From: Bdellovibrionales bacterium
Lineage (GTDB): Bacteria; Bdellovibrionota; Bdellovibrionia; Bdellovibrionales; JAGQZY01
NCBI GenBank assembly: GCA_019750295.1
Contig: JAIEOS010000008.1
Coordinates: forward strand, 178,798 to 242,797
Direction: 5' to 3'
DNA: 64,000 bases
Positions 35,724 to 44,401 of this stretch are shown here, one piece after another. Both the position numbers and the translations under genes were made by a program. Below the pieces are notes generated by a model that saw only the letters and a program-made list of their open reading frames with translations, had not been told where the DNA came from and did no database searches. The first letter of the stretch is position 1. Each line of letters starts with the position of its first letter.

Positions 35724-36306
35724 TCAGTAAAGAGTTAATAATCGGATTAAAAGCACCGCCGGCAAAAACCGCCGAACAGGTCCGTTGATCTTGCTTGGCT
35801 ACAGAAAACGTAACGATAAGGCTATGATTGGGCTGAAACTGGGGAGCGTAGAGGATCACGCAGGTTGTTTTTCGCGTTGATGTGTCACCCTGCTCAATGG
35901 CGATCATCTTACGAGACTTACCCTTAAAGTCCGCAGTTTCTAATTCACCCAGCTCCAAATCCCGAGCGTCCACAAAAGTACTCTTCACGTAGTCGCGGAA
36001 TTCCGAATCTGTCTCGACCGACTTTGTCGTCGCATCAATCGTCATACCCATGTTGTAAATTGTGGTTTCAGCGCCCGTCAGTTTGAGGTAGGTCGACGAG
36101 CTCGCAAATTTTGAGGCAGTGACAGGAGCTTCCCCGTAATCCACTTTAATATTGAGCGGAGGAAGCTTATTGTCCTTGGCGTCTTGTTTAGAGATTTCAA
36201 CTAATGTGTTTGGCAGCGGATAGACAGGTCGAATATTCGCCAAAGCTCCACTCACCCATAACAACCCTCCCGCAAAAATTAAAATTTTATTGAAGAGAGC
36301 TGTCAT
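35713..36306 (-). CDS. Secreted protein of unknown function
   Basis: The 197-residue product has a signal peptide (KILIFAGGLLWVSGALA) and a mature part with beta-rich segments and two Cys (TTCVILYAP and RTCSAVFAGG) that may pair. No family recognised. It lies 10 bases downstream of typA on the same strand and is probably the last gene of the rmuC-dusB-typA unit. Confidence 0.65.
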   Translation of the reverse strand: MTALFNKILIFAGGLLWVSGALANIRPVYPLPNTLVEISKQDAKDNKLPPLNIKVDYGEAPVTASKFASSSTYLKLTGAETTIYNMGMTIDATTKSVETDSEFRDYVKSTFVDARDLELGELETADFKGKSRKMIAIEQGDTSTRKTTCVILYAPQFQPNHSLIVTFSVAKQDQRTCSAVFAGGAFNPIINSLLITQ

Positions 36307-36316
36307 TAAAACCTCA

Positions 36317-38128
36317 CTACTGTTTTGAATTTAGATTTTTCATTCTCATACGCACGTTCAGCGGAGTGATCTCGATCATCTCGCCGTCGCGGATCCATTC
36401 CATCGCTTCTTCGATGGTTGGAAGCTTCACTGGCGTTAAGCGAATCGCTTCGTCTGCGCCTGATGAACGAACGTTAGATAATTTCTTTTCGCGAACACAG
36501 TTGATCACAAGGTTGTTTTCCTTAGCATGCTCACCGACGATCATTCCTTCGTACACTTCCATTCCCGCATTGATAAAGAAGCGACCGCGATCTTCAAGGT
36601 GGAAGATGGCGTAAGGAGTGGTTTTGCCCATGCGATCAGAAACCAAAGCGCCGTTCAAACGATGTGCAATTTCGCCTTTAAAGGGTTCAAAACCAGCGAA
36701 TTCACGGTTGAGCAAACCCATCCCTTTTGTGTCCGTGAGGAATTCGGAACGGTATCCAATAAGACCACGAGATGGGATCAAGAATTCCAGACGCATACGG
36801 TTCCCCAAAATCGGGCTCATATTCATCATCACACCTTTACGAGGTCCCAGTTTTTCCGAAATAATTCCTGTGTATTGATCAGGAGTATCGATAAATACTT
36901 TTTCCATCGGCTCGAGAACGTTTCCATTCTCATCTTTCTTAAAGAGAACTTGAGGCTTTCCAAGAATGAATTCGAAGCCTTCACGACGCATTTGTTCGGC
37001 AAGAACCGCGAGCTGCAATTCTCCGCGACCCAATAAACGCCAAACTTCGGGACGATCCGTGGGCATCATGCGAATCGCCACGTTGGTGAGAAGTTCTTTT
37101 TCAAGACGCTCGAGGATCTTACGAGACGTCACATGCTTCCCTTCCTTACCTGCAAAGGGCCCATCGTTCACAGAAATCGTAATTTCCACGGTCGGCTCAT
37201 CCACTTTTAGACGAGGAAGCGGAGACGGTTCTGCGACAGACGTTAAGGTGTCGCCAATGTTAAAATCCTCAAATCCGGCAACGACAGCGATATCGCCAGC
37301 GGAGACTTCATCCACTGCTGATTGCTTCATCCCGTCGTACACAAATAAAGCAGTAACGCGAATTTTTTTATTCCCGTTCTCTTGGGCGATCAAAATTTCC
37401 TCGCCCACGCGAACTTTACCTTGGCGAACACGACCAATTCCTAAACGACCCACGAAGGCGTTATAGCCAATGTTGGAAATCATGATTTGAAGTGGTCCAT
37501 CCACCTTCGCTTTGGGGGGAGGTAACTTTTCGATAATCCACTTATAGAGAAGTTCGAGAGATTTGTTCTCAGGAATGACTTCGGGATCTTCGGTCGCCAT
37601 ACCCTCACGCGCGATGGCGTAGATGCAGTCGAAGTCCGCTTGCTCTTCCGGAGCATCAAGATCGATAAAAAGATCAAAGATCTCGTTTCGTACTTCTTGA
37701 ATACGAGCATCTTTACGATCGATTTTATTCATACATACGAAAACTTTAATTCCCTGAGCCATCGCTTTTTGTAAAACGAAACGGGTCTGAGGAAGTGGAC
37801 CTTCGGAAGCATCCACAAGAAGAATTGCTCCGTCCACCATGTTGAGAACACGCTCAACTTCTCCACCGAAATCACTGTGCCCGGGAGTATCGACGATATT
37901 AATTTTGTAGTCTTTGTAGAACACGCAAGCGTTCTTGGCAGCGATAGTGATCCCGCGCTCTTTTTCGAGATCCATGGAATCCATCACTCGCTCGTCGAGC
38001 TTTTCGTTATCGCGGTACATTCCGCTTTGACGAAGGAGGTGATCCACTAAGGTCGTTTTCCCGTGATCCACGTGAGCAATAATCGCAATATTTCTGATTT
38101 TTTCGGGGGGTCGCTGCAAGTCGTTCAT
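36317..38128 (-). CDS. typA: Ribosome-binding GTPase TypA/BipA
   Basis: This translational GTPase is needed for late 50S assembly and stress adaptation in other bacteria. The 603-residue product has [19 protein letters not shown] (G1), RGITI (G2), [12 protein letters not shown] (G3), NKIDR (G4), an EF-G-like domain order, and the BipA-specific C-terminal domain ([20 protein letters not shown]). It starts five bases after dusB's stop. Confidence 0.96.
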   Translation of the reverse strand: MNDLQRPPEKIRNIAIIAHVDHGKTTLVDHLLRQSGMYRDNEKLDERVMDSMDLEKERGITIAAKNACVFYKDYKINIVDTPGHSDFGGEVERVLNMVDGAILLVDASEGPLPQTRFVLQKAMAQGIKVFVCMNKIDRKDARIQEVRNEIFDLFIDLDAPEEQADFDCIYAIAREGMATEDPEVIPENKSLELLYKWIIEKLPPPKAKVDGPLQIMISNIGYNAFVGRLGIGRVRQGKVRVGEEILIAQENGNKKIRVTALFVYDGMKQSAVDEVSAGDIAVVAGFEDFNIGDTLTSVAEPSPLPRLKVDEPTVEITISVNDGPFAGKEGKHVTSRKILERLEKELLTNVAIRMMPTDRPEVWRLLGRGELQLAVLAEQMRREGFEFILGKPQVLFKKDENGNVLEPMEKVFIDTPDQYTGIISEKLGPRKGVMMNMSPILGNRMRLEFLIPSRGLIGYRSEFLTDTKGMGLLNREFAGFEPFKGEIAHRLNGALVSDRMGKTTPYAIFHLEDRGRFFINAGMEVYEGMIVGEHAKENNLVINCVREKKLSNVRSSGADEAIRLTPVKLPTIEEAMEWIRDGEMIEITPLNVRMRMKNLNSKQ

Positions 38129-38133
38129 ATAAA

Positions 38134-39153
38134 TTAACCATGTCCTCCCATGAGAAATTCCTCATGGCTTGTGTCTAGTTTGACGTTTAAATCAATTTTA
38201 GAATAATAAGCGAGGATACTAGCATAAGTTTCCTCTGCTGTGCGAGTAGAAAATAGCTCTTTTCGGAACTGAGAAGAGTCTGGAAAACCCGCGGAGTACC
38301 ACATTCCAAACTTTCTTAACTGAATTAAAATATAGCGTTCCTCACCATAGGCCACGAGCTCCTCGTAAAGCTCTTTAAAAAACTGAACATGGTCTTTTCT
38401 TGGGATTTCTCCCACACCATTCCACAAATTGAGCGCATCCCAAAAAATCCACGGGTCTTTAAGACATCCTCGGCCAATCATCACCCCGGCACATTGGCTC
38501 TGCTTTAAGCGTTCGACCGCTTGGCGAGCCGTGAGAATGTCTCCATTTCCAATGAGTGGCAGAGGAGCTTTCTGCGCCAGTTCGCTAATATAGTCCCAAT
38601 CGGAGAGGCCTGAATATCCCTGGCTGCGCGTACGACCATGAATGGCCACCCACGTGACTCCTTCGTCATTCGCCAAATGAAGAACGTCCATGGCGTTCCG
38701 CTGGGTCTGATCCCAACCGGTTCGAATTTTAATGGTGAGAGGTATTGTAATTGCGGACTTTGCAGTACGAATCACGGTGCGCATCTGAATCAGATCTTTT
38801 AAAAGTGCGGCTCCTGCGCCTTTAGAAACGACTTTTTTCACCGGGCATCCAAAGTTAAGATCGACAAAGTCCGCTCCGTGATCTTGCACGCGCTTGGCCG
38901 CTTCCGCCAAGACTTCGGGAGTCTCTCCAAAGAGCTGAATTCCTACCGGGCGTTCCGAATGATTATAGCTCATCAGTTTAAAAGTTTTATCGCCACCATA
39001 TTTGAGTCCATTGGCCGAAACCAATTCGCTAATCACAACACCCGACTTCATTCGGCGCATGACAGTGCGAAACGGTTGATCCGTAATCCCCGCCATAGGG
39101 GCAAGGATAAAAGGGTTCGCTTTTAAATGTTGGCGAAGTTGTTCAGAAGTCAT
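38134..39153 (-). CDS. dusB: tRNA-dihydrouridine synthase (DusB-type)
   Basis: This FMN enzyme reduces uridines in the tRNA D-loop. Features are FILAPMAGITDQPFR at the start, DLNFGCPVKKVVSKGAGAAL with the catalytic Cys, IKIRTGW, and GRTRSQGYSG and GNGDI phosphate-binding parts. At about 339 residues it fits DusB. GTG and TTG alternatives lie three and nine bases upstream of ATG 39153; AGGA on the minus strand suits either. It is 12 bases from rmuC. Confidence 0.92.
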   Translation of the reverse strand: MTSEQLRQHLKANPFILAPMAGITDQPFRTVMRRMKSGVVISELVSANGLKYGGDKTFKLMSYNHSERPVGIQLFGETPEVLAEAAKRVQDHGADFVDLNFGCPVKKVVSKGAGAALLKDLIQMRTVIRTAKSAITIPLTIKIRTGWDQTQRNAMDVLHLANDEGVTWVAIHGRTRSQGYSGLSDWDYISELAQKAPLPLIGNGDILTARQAVERLKQSQCAGVMIGRGCLKDPWIFWDALNLWNGVGEIPRKDHVQFFKELYEELVAYGEERYILIQLRKFGMWYSAGFPDSSQFRKELFSTRTAEETYASILAYYSKIDLNVKLDTSHEEFLMGGHG

Positions 39154-39165
39154 CACTATCAAATC

Positions 39166-40545
39166 CTAGATTTCCGCCTCGGTTTCGGAGTCGTTATCCG
39201 TCGGCTCGGGCGCCGTCGAGACTTCCGAGAGTTGAGGTGTTTCTTGGCCCTCTTCATCAGGAGCCTCACTGGCAGCGTCTAACAATTCGGGGAGATCTTT
39301 CACACTTTTAGCCCCGAGTTTTTCCATACGCTTGGCTTGCACAATGATTTTTGAGTTCAATTGCCGTAAACCTTTATCGTACTGATCGCTGGCTTTCGAA
39401 ATACTTTTACCGATATTCACAAAGTTTTCCACAAACTCCACGATACGCTTATGGAGCTCTTTCCCTGCATCCGAAATTTTTTCGGCGTTTTTCGCGAGAC
39501 GCTCTTCGTTCCAGCCAAAACGAATGACTTTTAAAAGTCCCACAAACGTTGGAGGCGTGGCGATGAGAATTTTCTTCTCAAGAGCGTATTCCACCAGATC
39601 GGGCTGCGTTTCTAAAGCGGCATAAAGGAAAGACTCGTTGGGCAGAAACATGACGGTAAAGTCGGCCGACTCTTTGAGGAACTCATTATATTTACGCAAA
39701 GAAAGTTTTTTGATGTGATCTTTCACTTGCTGACCGTGACGACCCATCTCGTAGTTTTTTTGCTCTTCCGTGGTGGCTTCGAGCGCGGCTAAAAAGCCGT
39801 CGATCGGCGTTTTTGCGTCGACGACCACAATACGACCGCCGGGCATTTTCACCGTCATATCAGGAATCAGAATCTGCCCATCTACTGTGCTCTGATCTTG
39901 AAAGTTGACATCGGCGTACTCTGACATTCCGGCCAGCTCCACACAGTTTCTTAATTGCACTTCGCCCCAACGCCCGCGCACATGTGGCTTTTTAAGAGCA
40001 TTTTTAAGGGAACGAGTTTCTTGAGTGAGTTGTGCGCTCCCCTCAACCACTCGGCGCAATTCCTCTTCCACCGCTTGATAAGAGCGAAGCCGCTCTTTTT
40101 CCATCTCACTCGTTTGCTTTTGCAAAGAGTCCAAGGTGGCTTTGAGCGGAGCTAATGTCCCATCAAACAAAGAGTGACGTTTATCGAGATCCGCCTTAGC
40201 GAGCTCCGTGTGTTTACTTAAAGTCTGTTGGGCAAACTCTATAAACTGTCGCGTTTGCCCTTCGAGCGTTTGATGAGACAAAGCTTGAAACGCATCCTTC
40301 ATCTGTTGAGTGACTTCTTGAGCGTTGCGGTTCTTACCTTCGGCCTCAAAATACTTTTGTTGAAGTTCTTTGTTCTGCGATTCGAGAGAATTTAATTTTT
40401 GTGCGAGCTCGGCGTTTGTGGAGAGAGCGGCTTGACGTTGAGTTTCGGCTTCGATTTGTCGGACTTTTTGGCGATACATAAAGAACAAGATCACCACTGC
40501 AACTAGCCATCCTGATGCGATGAGAATGATTTCGAATGTGGTCAT
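39166..40545 (-). CDS. rmuC: DNA recombination protein RmuC
   Basis: RmuC limits inversions at inverted repeats in E. coli and may be a nuclease. One N-terminal membrane helix (EIILIASGWLVAVVILFFMY) is followed by a long coiled coil (residues 25-180). The RmuC core then contains VRGRWGEVQLRNCVELAGM, VVDAKTPIDGFLAA and FLPNESFLYAALE. The acidic Glu/Asp-rich C-terminus is variable. ATG 40545 has an AGGAG in front and is preferred over 40560. The presence of long palindromes nearby makes its known link with inverted repeats notable. Confidence 0.9.
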   Translation of the reverse strand: MTTFEIILIASGWLVAVVILFFMYRQKVRQIEAETQRQAALSTNAELAQKLNSLESQNKELQQKYFEAEGKNRNAQEVTQQMKDAFQALSHQTLEGQTRQFIEFAQQTLSKHTELAKADLDKRHSLFDGTLAPLKATLDSLQKQTSEMEKERLRSYQAVEEELRRVVEGSAQLTQETRSLKNALKKPHVRGRWGEVQLRNCVELAGMSEYADVNFQDQSTVDGQILIPDMTVKMPGGRIVVVDAKTPIDGFLAALEATTEEQKNYEMGRHGQQVKDHIKKLSLRKYNEFLKESADFTVMFLPNESFLYAALETQPDLVEYALEKKILIATPPTFVGLLKVIRFGWNEERLAKNAEKISDAGKELHKRIVEFVENFVNIGKSISKASDQYDKGLRQLNSKIIVQAKRMEKLGAKSVKDLPELLDAASEAPDEEGQETPQLSEVSTAPEPTDNDSETEAEI

Positions 40546-40874
40546 CTCGGCTCCTACCATTTACGTCGCGTTTTCTACGCATTAATTGCAGCGGGCCCCA
40601 CCTTCAACGAGTATAAAAAATACATGCTTTTCTACACAATCCGAACAGAAAGACACAGCTTATTGGCCTCGGAAAAGCCCACATACAATTCTAATTAGTT
40701 CAATTTCCTAGCAAATATAAAAACGCTACGCATCTTCTACCGGAAAATGACTCCTTTGGCCATCATGTTCTTATGTTTTGTATAAAGAAATTAGACTTTA
40801 TTTCCTTATGAAAACCGTTAAAAATGGTCTTCTGCCTCAGGGAGGCACCGGGGAAAAAGTATGGGGGAGAATAT
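40546..40874. other. Divergent intergenic region, 329 bases, with a leader hairpin
   Basis: No gene is seen. It should hold promoters for rmuC (leftward) and the TPR gene (rightward). A hairpin TGCCTC-AGG-GAGGCA (40833-40847) lies 20 bases before the rightward ribosome binding site (GGGGGAGA) and itself contains an SD-like GGAGG, so it could influence initiation. TATAAAG near 40781 may be part of a minus-10 box. Confidence 0.4.
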
Positions 40875-41558
40875 ATGAGCTCGCGACGTGGTTCGAGTAG
40901 AGGCGCTCGTCAATTATTCAATAGCACTGAGGACAGACAAGGGAGCACGACATCTCTGTTTGTCAAAAATCACAAAAATCCAGATCATCTTTTGTCACAG
41001 ATCGAAGCTTTGTATTTGCAGAATCAGACCGCCGAAGTTTTGCACTTGATCGATTGTGTGATCGAAAACAATTCCGACCTTTTAAATACGCCAGAGCTCT
41101 TCGTTCTCCACGCTAAAGCTCTGATTGAATTTCATGGTTTTGGCTACACGGCCGAAAGCCAGTTGTCACAAGCTCTCATCTTGGACCCTCAAGCGTCTTC
41201 GGCAACAGAACTTCAAAATTTGTTTGCGCTTCACGATGAGCTTCGCGATGGGCTCTATGCCAGCTGCGAAGAAAAACTAGGAGAACTCCTTAAGAAAGAT
41301 CCTAAAAATGCTTTCGCTTTATTCCTTTTAGGGAATCATCTCTTATGGAAAACCGGTAGCACTCAAGAGGCCATCCAACACTTGGAAAAGGCGGTAGAGC
41401 TGCGCCCGTCCTTCCTCAAAGCCTGGGTAAGTCTCGCCATGGCGTACAAAAAGAACCATCTTTTTGTTATGGCGGAACAGGCGTTTCAAGAGTGTATTTC
41501 TCTCGATCCCAACCCGAACCAGCAAAGCTTTTATAAAACTCACCTCCAAGCTCTGTAG
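40875..41558 (+). CDS. TPR-repeat protein
   Basis: ATG 40875 with GGGGGAGA upstream gives a 227-residue protein. A basic, Ser/Arg-rich N-terminus (SSRRGSSRGARQLF) is followed by three to four tetratricopeptide repeats, clearest at ALFLLGNHLLWKTGSTQEAI with QHLEKAVELRPSF and the next repeat AWVSLAMAYKKNHLFVMAEQ. No signal peptide. TPR proteins act as protein-binding scaffolds. The partner is not evident. Confidence 0.75.
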   Translation: MSSRRGSSRGARQLFNSTEDRQGSTTSLFVKNHKNPDHLLSQIEALYLQNQTAEVLHLIDCVIENNSDLLNTPELFVLHAKALIEFHGFGYTAESQLSQALILDPQASSATELQNLFALHDELRDGLYASCEEKLGELLKKDPKNAFALFLLGNHLLWKTGSTQEAIQHLEKAVELRPSFLKAWVSLAMAYKKNHLFVMAEQAFQECISLDPNPNQQSFYKTHLQAL

Positions 41559-41675
41559 CTTGGAGCGCCGAGTTTAACTTCCTATAAAATTTTCCGTACG
41601 CCGCTATTGCATCGCGGGACTGAACTCCTTTGTGCTACATCTTTTCCCAGGGTCATTCATTAAAAAGGGGTTTTT

Positions 41676-42158
41676 ATGAAAGCATTCTTGGTTCTTTCGT
41701 TTCTTTTCATGAGTTCATTGGCACAAGCCATCACTCAGGGTCAATGGACCGAACTCGTTCAAAAAATTATTGCTGACGGTAACAAAATGGAATTGCGCAT
41801 TGGCGAAGTTCGATCGTTTTCCCATGTGGTCCCTGAAGACATCACGGTCTCTCGCGTGGCCAATTACGTCAGTGTCCTCGGCACCACCAACGAATTTGGC
41901 TTTTTCACGCCAAGACAATCGGCACTCACTAGCGAAACTTGGACCCATCAAGAGGGAATGTTATTTATCGTGGAGCAGTGGCACTTTTATCTCAATCCCG
42001 AAACCGGCGAACCGATCAACGTGGTTCGCACCGTGATGAAACACAACGATGGGTTGGTCACCTTTCTCCCCGACGAGCCGGTCGACGAAGCCAAAGCTAT
42101 CGAGGTTTTTAATGCCGCGATTCAACACTGGATTCCCGCGATCATCCCTTCGCGTTAA
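41676..42158 (+). CDS. Small secreted protein of unknown function
   Basis: The 160-residue product has a signal peptide (KAFLVLSFLFMSSLAQA). The mature part reads like a small mixed alpha/beta domain with no Cys (EQWHFYLNPETGEPINVVRT). No family recognised. It is the last gene of the core part, 72 bases before tRNA-Asn. Confidence 0.65.
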   Translation: MKAFLVLSFLFMSSLAQAITQGQWTELVQKIIADGNKMELRIGEVRSFSHVVPEDITVSRVANYVSVLGTTNEFGFFTPRQSALTSETWTHQEGMLFIVEQWHFYLNPETGEPINVVRTVMKHNDGLVTFLPDEPVDEAKAIEVFNAAIQHWIPAIIPSR

Positions 42159-42175
42159 AATCTTTCCAAGAGATT

Positions 42176-42205
42176 TTATTGCCTCGCGACGGTTTTTTAT
42201 ATAAT
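42176..42205 (+). promoter_or_regulatory. Promoter of tRNA-Asn
   Basis: A perfect minus-10 TATAAT (42200-42205) lies 25 bases before the mature tRNA 5' end, with TTATTG (42176-42181, spacer 18) or TTGCCT (42179-42184, spacer 15) as minus-35. Confidence 0.55.
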
Positions 42206-42230
42206 TATTAGGGTTCACTGATTCTCGAGT

Positions 42231-42305
42231 TCAGGAGTAGCTCAGTGGTAGAGCAAGCGGCTGTTAACCGCTTGGTCGGGGGTTCGAATCCCTCCTCCTG
42301 AGCCA
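42231..42305 (+). tRNA. tRNA-Asn (anticodon GTT)
   Basis: A full cloverleaf can be drawn. The acceptor stem is TCAGGAG with CTCCTGA, the D arm is GCTCAGTGGTAGAGC, and the anticodon stem is AGCGG-CTGTTAA-CCGCT with anticodon GTT. The T arm is GGGGGTTCGAATCCCTC, the discriminator is G, and CCA is encoded at 42303-42305. The 3' half lies antisense to the end of the serine recombinase gene, marking it as the probable integration target. Confidence 0.95.
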
Positions 42306-43888
42306 TTTTTGAAAGTGGGCAAACCAACCGCCCCCTTGATTACCGATTGTCCGCATTCCTTAAAATCTAACAAGTTCGGATTCTTCACCCTCAGGGTGAG
42401 CGAGTAATCCTTATTGATCCGAACGCTCGCCAACACACCTTTGATGATTCGCAACCGGGCGGCTACGGGGAGTCCTTTGAAACCGCCAGCAAGTTTGTCC
42501 AAGGCACTCAAGATCGCAGAATGCGAAACTTGCTCAGGCTTGTGTCGCTTGAGGCTCTCAAGGTGTCCGATTTGTTTTTCGATGTTGGCTCGCTCGTTCT
42601 GTAGTCGAAATGCTTTGTCCCGCCACATTTGTTTTTCATCGGCTGACTGAGAGTTGAGTACCTCGTCCGTGATTTTGTCGAGCTGGGTAGTGATGTTGTC
42701 CATGCGCTTCCTTTCGTTACGAATCAGATCGTCATAGTTTGGTTGAGTAGACGCTGCTTGCCGATTGGCCTCATCGCAAAGTTCTTCGATGAGCTTTGGA
42801 GATTTCAGAAACCGCGCAAGCTCACGCAAGATATGCTGCTCAATCTTTGAGGCCGGCACTCTGCCGATTCCGCAGTCACACTTCGTGGCGTTGCTGTGTT
42901 TGTAATACGCGTATTTCTGACCGCTCCGACCTTTGCCACTTCCACCCGTGAACTTGTTGCCGTGATGACATTCCAAAAGGTTGGTCAGCACGTATTCGTG
43001 GTCCTTCCAAGTTGCAACTTTGAGACGAGTGAAATTCTCTTGAAGCAGTTTGCGAGCTTCCATCAACTTGTCGCGGTCAACAACCGGCTCCCACACAGCT
43101 TCAAGCAGCTGATACTGGTCGTTGTCCTGGAGCTTTGATTGATCTTTACCTTTGTTCTTCGGATTCATCTCGACGTGTCCCGCGATGTGGGGATTATGAA
43201 TCCAATGTGCAAGCGCCTGAAAATTCCAAGGCTTGTCGCCCTCTCGATGCCACCCGCGCTCATTGATAATTCGGCACGTCTGTTTGAGCCCGCCGCCTTC
43301 ATTCAACAACACATCGACAATCGAATTTGCAATTACACCTTTGGACTCACTTCGGACCAAGTGACCCGAGCGATCAGTCGCTTCAAGTCCGAAAGGAATT
43401 GGACCGCCAGTGTATAGGCCGCGACGACGGCGCTCTTTAGCTCCGGCAGTAACTCTTTCTGCAATTTGCTCACGTTCAAGTTGGCTGAACTCGATCATTA
43501 AGCTCAGAACCATTCGGCCCATTGCCGTTGAAAGATCAAATTTCTGTCGGAGCGTGATGAACTCAACGCCCAGGTCTTGAAAAAATTGAAGAAGATCAAG
43601 CCAGTCTTTTTTGCTTCGACTCAATCTTGAAATTTCGGTCATTATGACCGTGTCGATCAGACCTTTTTTAATGTCCACAAGTAGTCGGCGAAGAGCGGGA
43701 CGGTTCAAATCTTTGCCACTGTAACCTTCGTCCACATACTCATCCACAACTTTGCCCCATCGCCCGAGATCATTGTTGAGTTTTTCAACATGACGACGAC
43801 AGGCGGTGAGTTGATTTTTAATCGAGCCCTCTTCATTTCGTGCCTGCTCATCAGTGCTCACTCTGGCGATCAATCCGACTTTTTTCAT
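42242..43888 (-). CDS. Large serine recombinase (element integrase)
   Basis: The N-terminal resolvase domain has catalytic Ser11 in GLIARVSTDEQ, then MTEISRLSRSKKDW and the long helix with MIEFSQLEREQIAERV. A recombinase domain (IPFGLEATDRSG, IINERGWHREGDKPWNFQAL, then WIHNPHIAGH), a partial zinc-ribbon segment (LLECHHG and CDCG) and a coiled coil (residues 390-450) follow. The last 18 residues, GGGIRTPDQAVNSRLLYH, are the antisense reading of tRNA-Asn. They are likely a product of integration, not a conserved end. GGAGG precedes ATG 43888. This enzyme probably inserted the element into the tRNA. Confidence 0.9.
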   Translation of the reverse strand: MKKVGLIARVSTDEQARNEEGSIKNQLTACRRHVEKLNNDLGRWGKVVDEYVDEGYSGKDLNRPALRRLLVDIKKGLIDTVIMTEISRLSRSKKDWLDLLQFFQDLGVEFITLRQKFDLSTAMGRMVLSLMIEFSQLEREQIAERVTAGAKERRRRGLYTGGPIPFGLEATDRSGHLVRSESKGVIANSIVDVLLNEGGGLKQTCRIINERGWHREGDKPWNFQALAHWIHNPHIAGHVEMNPKNKGKDQSKLQDNDQYQLLEAVWEPVVDRDKLMEARKLLQENFTRLKVATWKDHEYVLTNLLECHHGNKFTGGSGKGRSGQKYAYYKHSNATKCDCGIGRVPASKIEQHILRELARFLKSPKLIEELCDEANRQAASTQPNYDDLIRNERKRMDNITTQLDKITDEVLNSQSADEKQMWRDKAFRLQNERANIEKQIGHLESLKRHKPEQVSHSAILSALDKLAGGFKGLPVAARLRIIKGVLASVRINKDYSLTLRVKNPNLLDFKECGQSVIKGAVGLPTFKNGSGGGIRTPDQAVNSRLLYH

Positions 43889-43889
43889 A

Positions 43890-44330
43890 TCAAACCTCCG
43901 TTATGATTCCATCAATGGCACTCCTCCGGTTGAGCAGGGAATCAAGCGTCTCTTCCTCTTTGGCTTTCGCGCCAACCCAAAGCTGTTGTTCGATTAACAT
44001 CTCCCAAAGCAGTGGAGCAGTGTGCTCCGCGCTCGCCGCTGCAACTTCATAGTGAACAATCACATGATCCCAGTCGGGAGCGACAAACTTTGGGTTGTAG
44101 GCTGCTCGCCGTCGTTTGTTGTCGCAACTTTTGCAGAATGCGCTCGGACGATCACGCCCTTTGCTTGCAAATGCAGATTGCTCAAAGTGCTGACGGCAGC
44201 GCCTGCATTGCCGCACCAATGCTGCGGGTGCGGCTATCTTATCCCACGTCGCTCCATTAGAACACCGGACTTGTCGGCTCTCGAACCCATTGATTTCTGT
44301 GGGGTTCATTGTACCAAGAATAAACGACAT
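43890..44330 (-). CDS. Zinc-finger protein of the element
   Basis: The 146-residue product contains CRRCRQHFEQSAF followed by a loop and CKSCDNKRRRAAY, a CxxC pair of the kind that precedes HNH or endonuclease-VII domains in phage proteins. No clear HNH core follows. The C-terminal part is acidic and helical. ATG 44330 (GGGATCGGA upstream) is my choice. ATG 44309, or a longer form from 44423 that overlaps the neighbouring stop, are possible. It lies one base upstream of the integrase and may assist it. Confidence 0.55.
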   Translation of the reverse strand: MSFILGTMNPTEINGFESRQVRCSNGATWDKIAAPAALVRQCRRCRQHFEQSAFASKGRDRPSAFCKSCDNKRRRAAYNPKFVAPDWDHVIVHYEVAAASAEHTAPLLWEMLIEQQLWVGAKAKEEETLDSLLNRRSAIDGIITEV

Positions 44331-44401
44331 TCCGATCCCAACCTTGACGAGAAGTCGGACCGGGGCGATGAATCTATCTCCCCACTGAGGGGGTAACGAA
44401 A

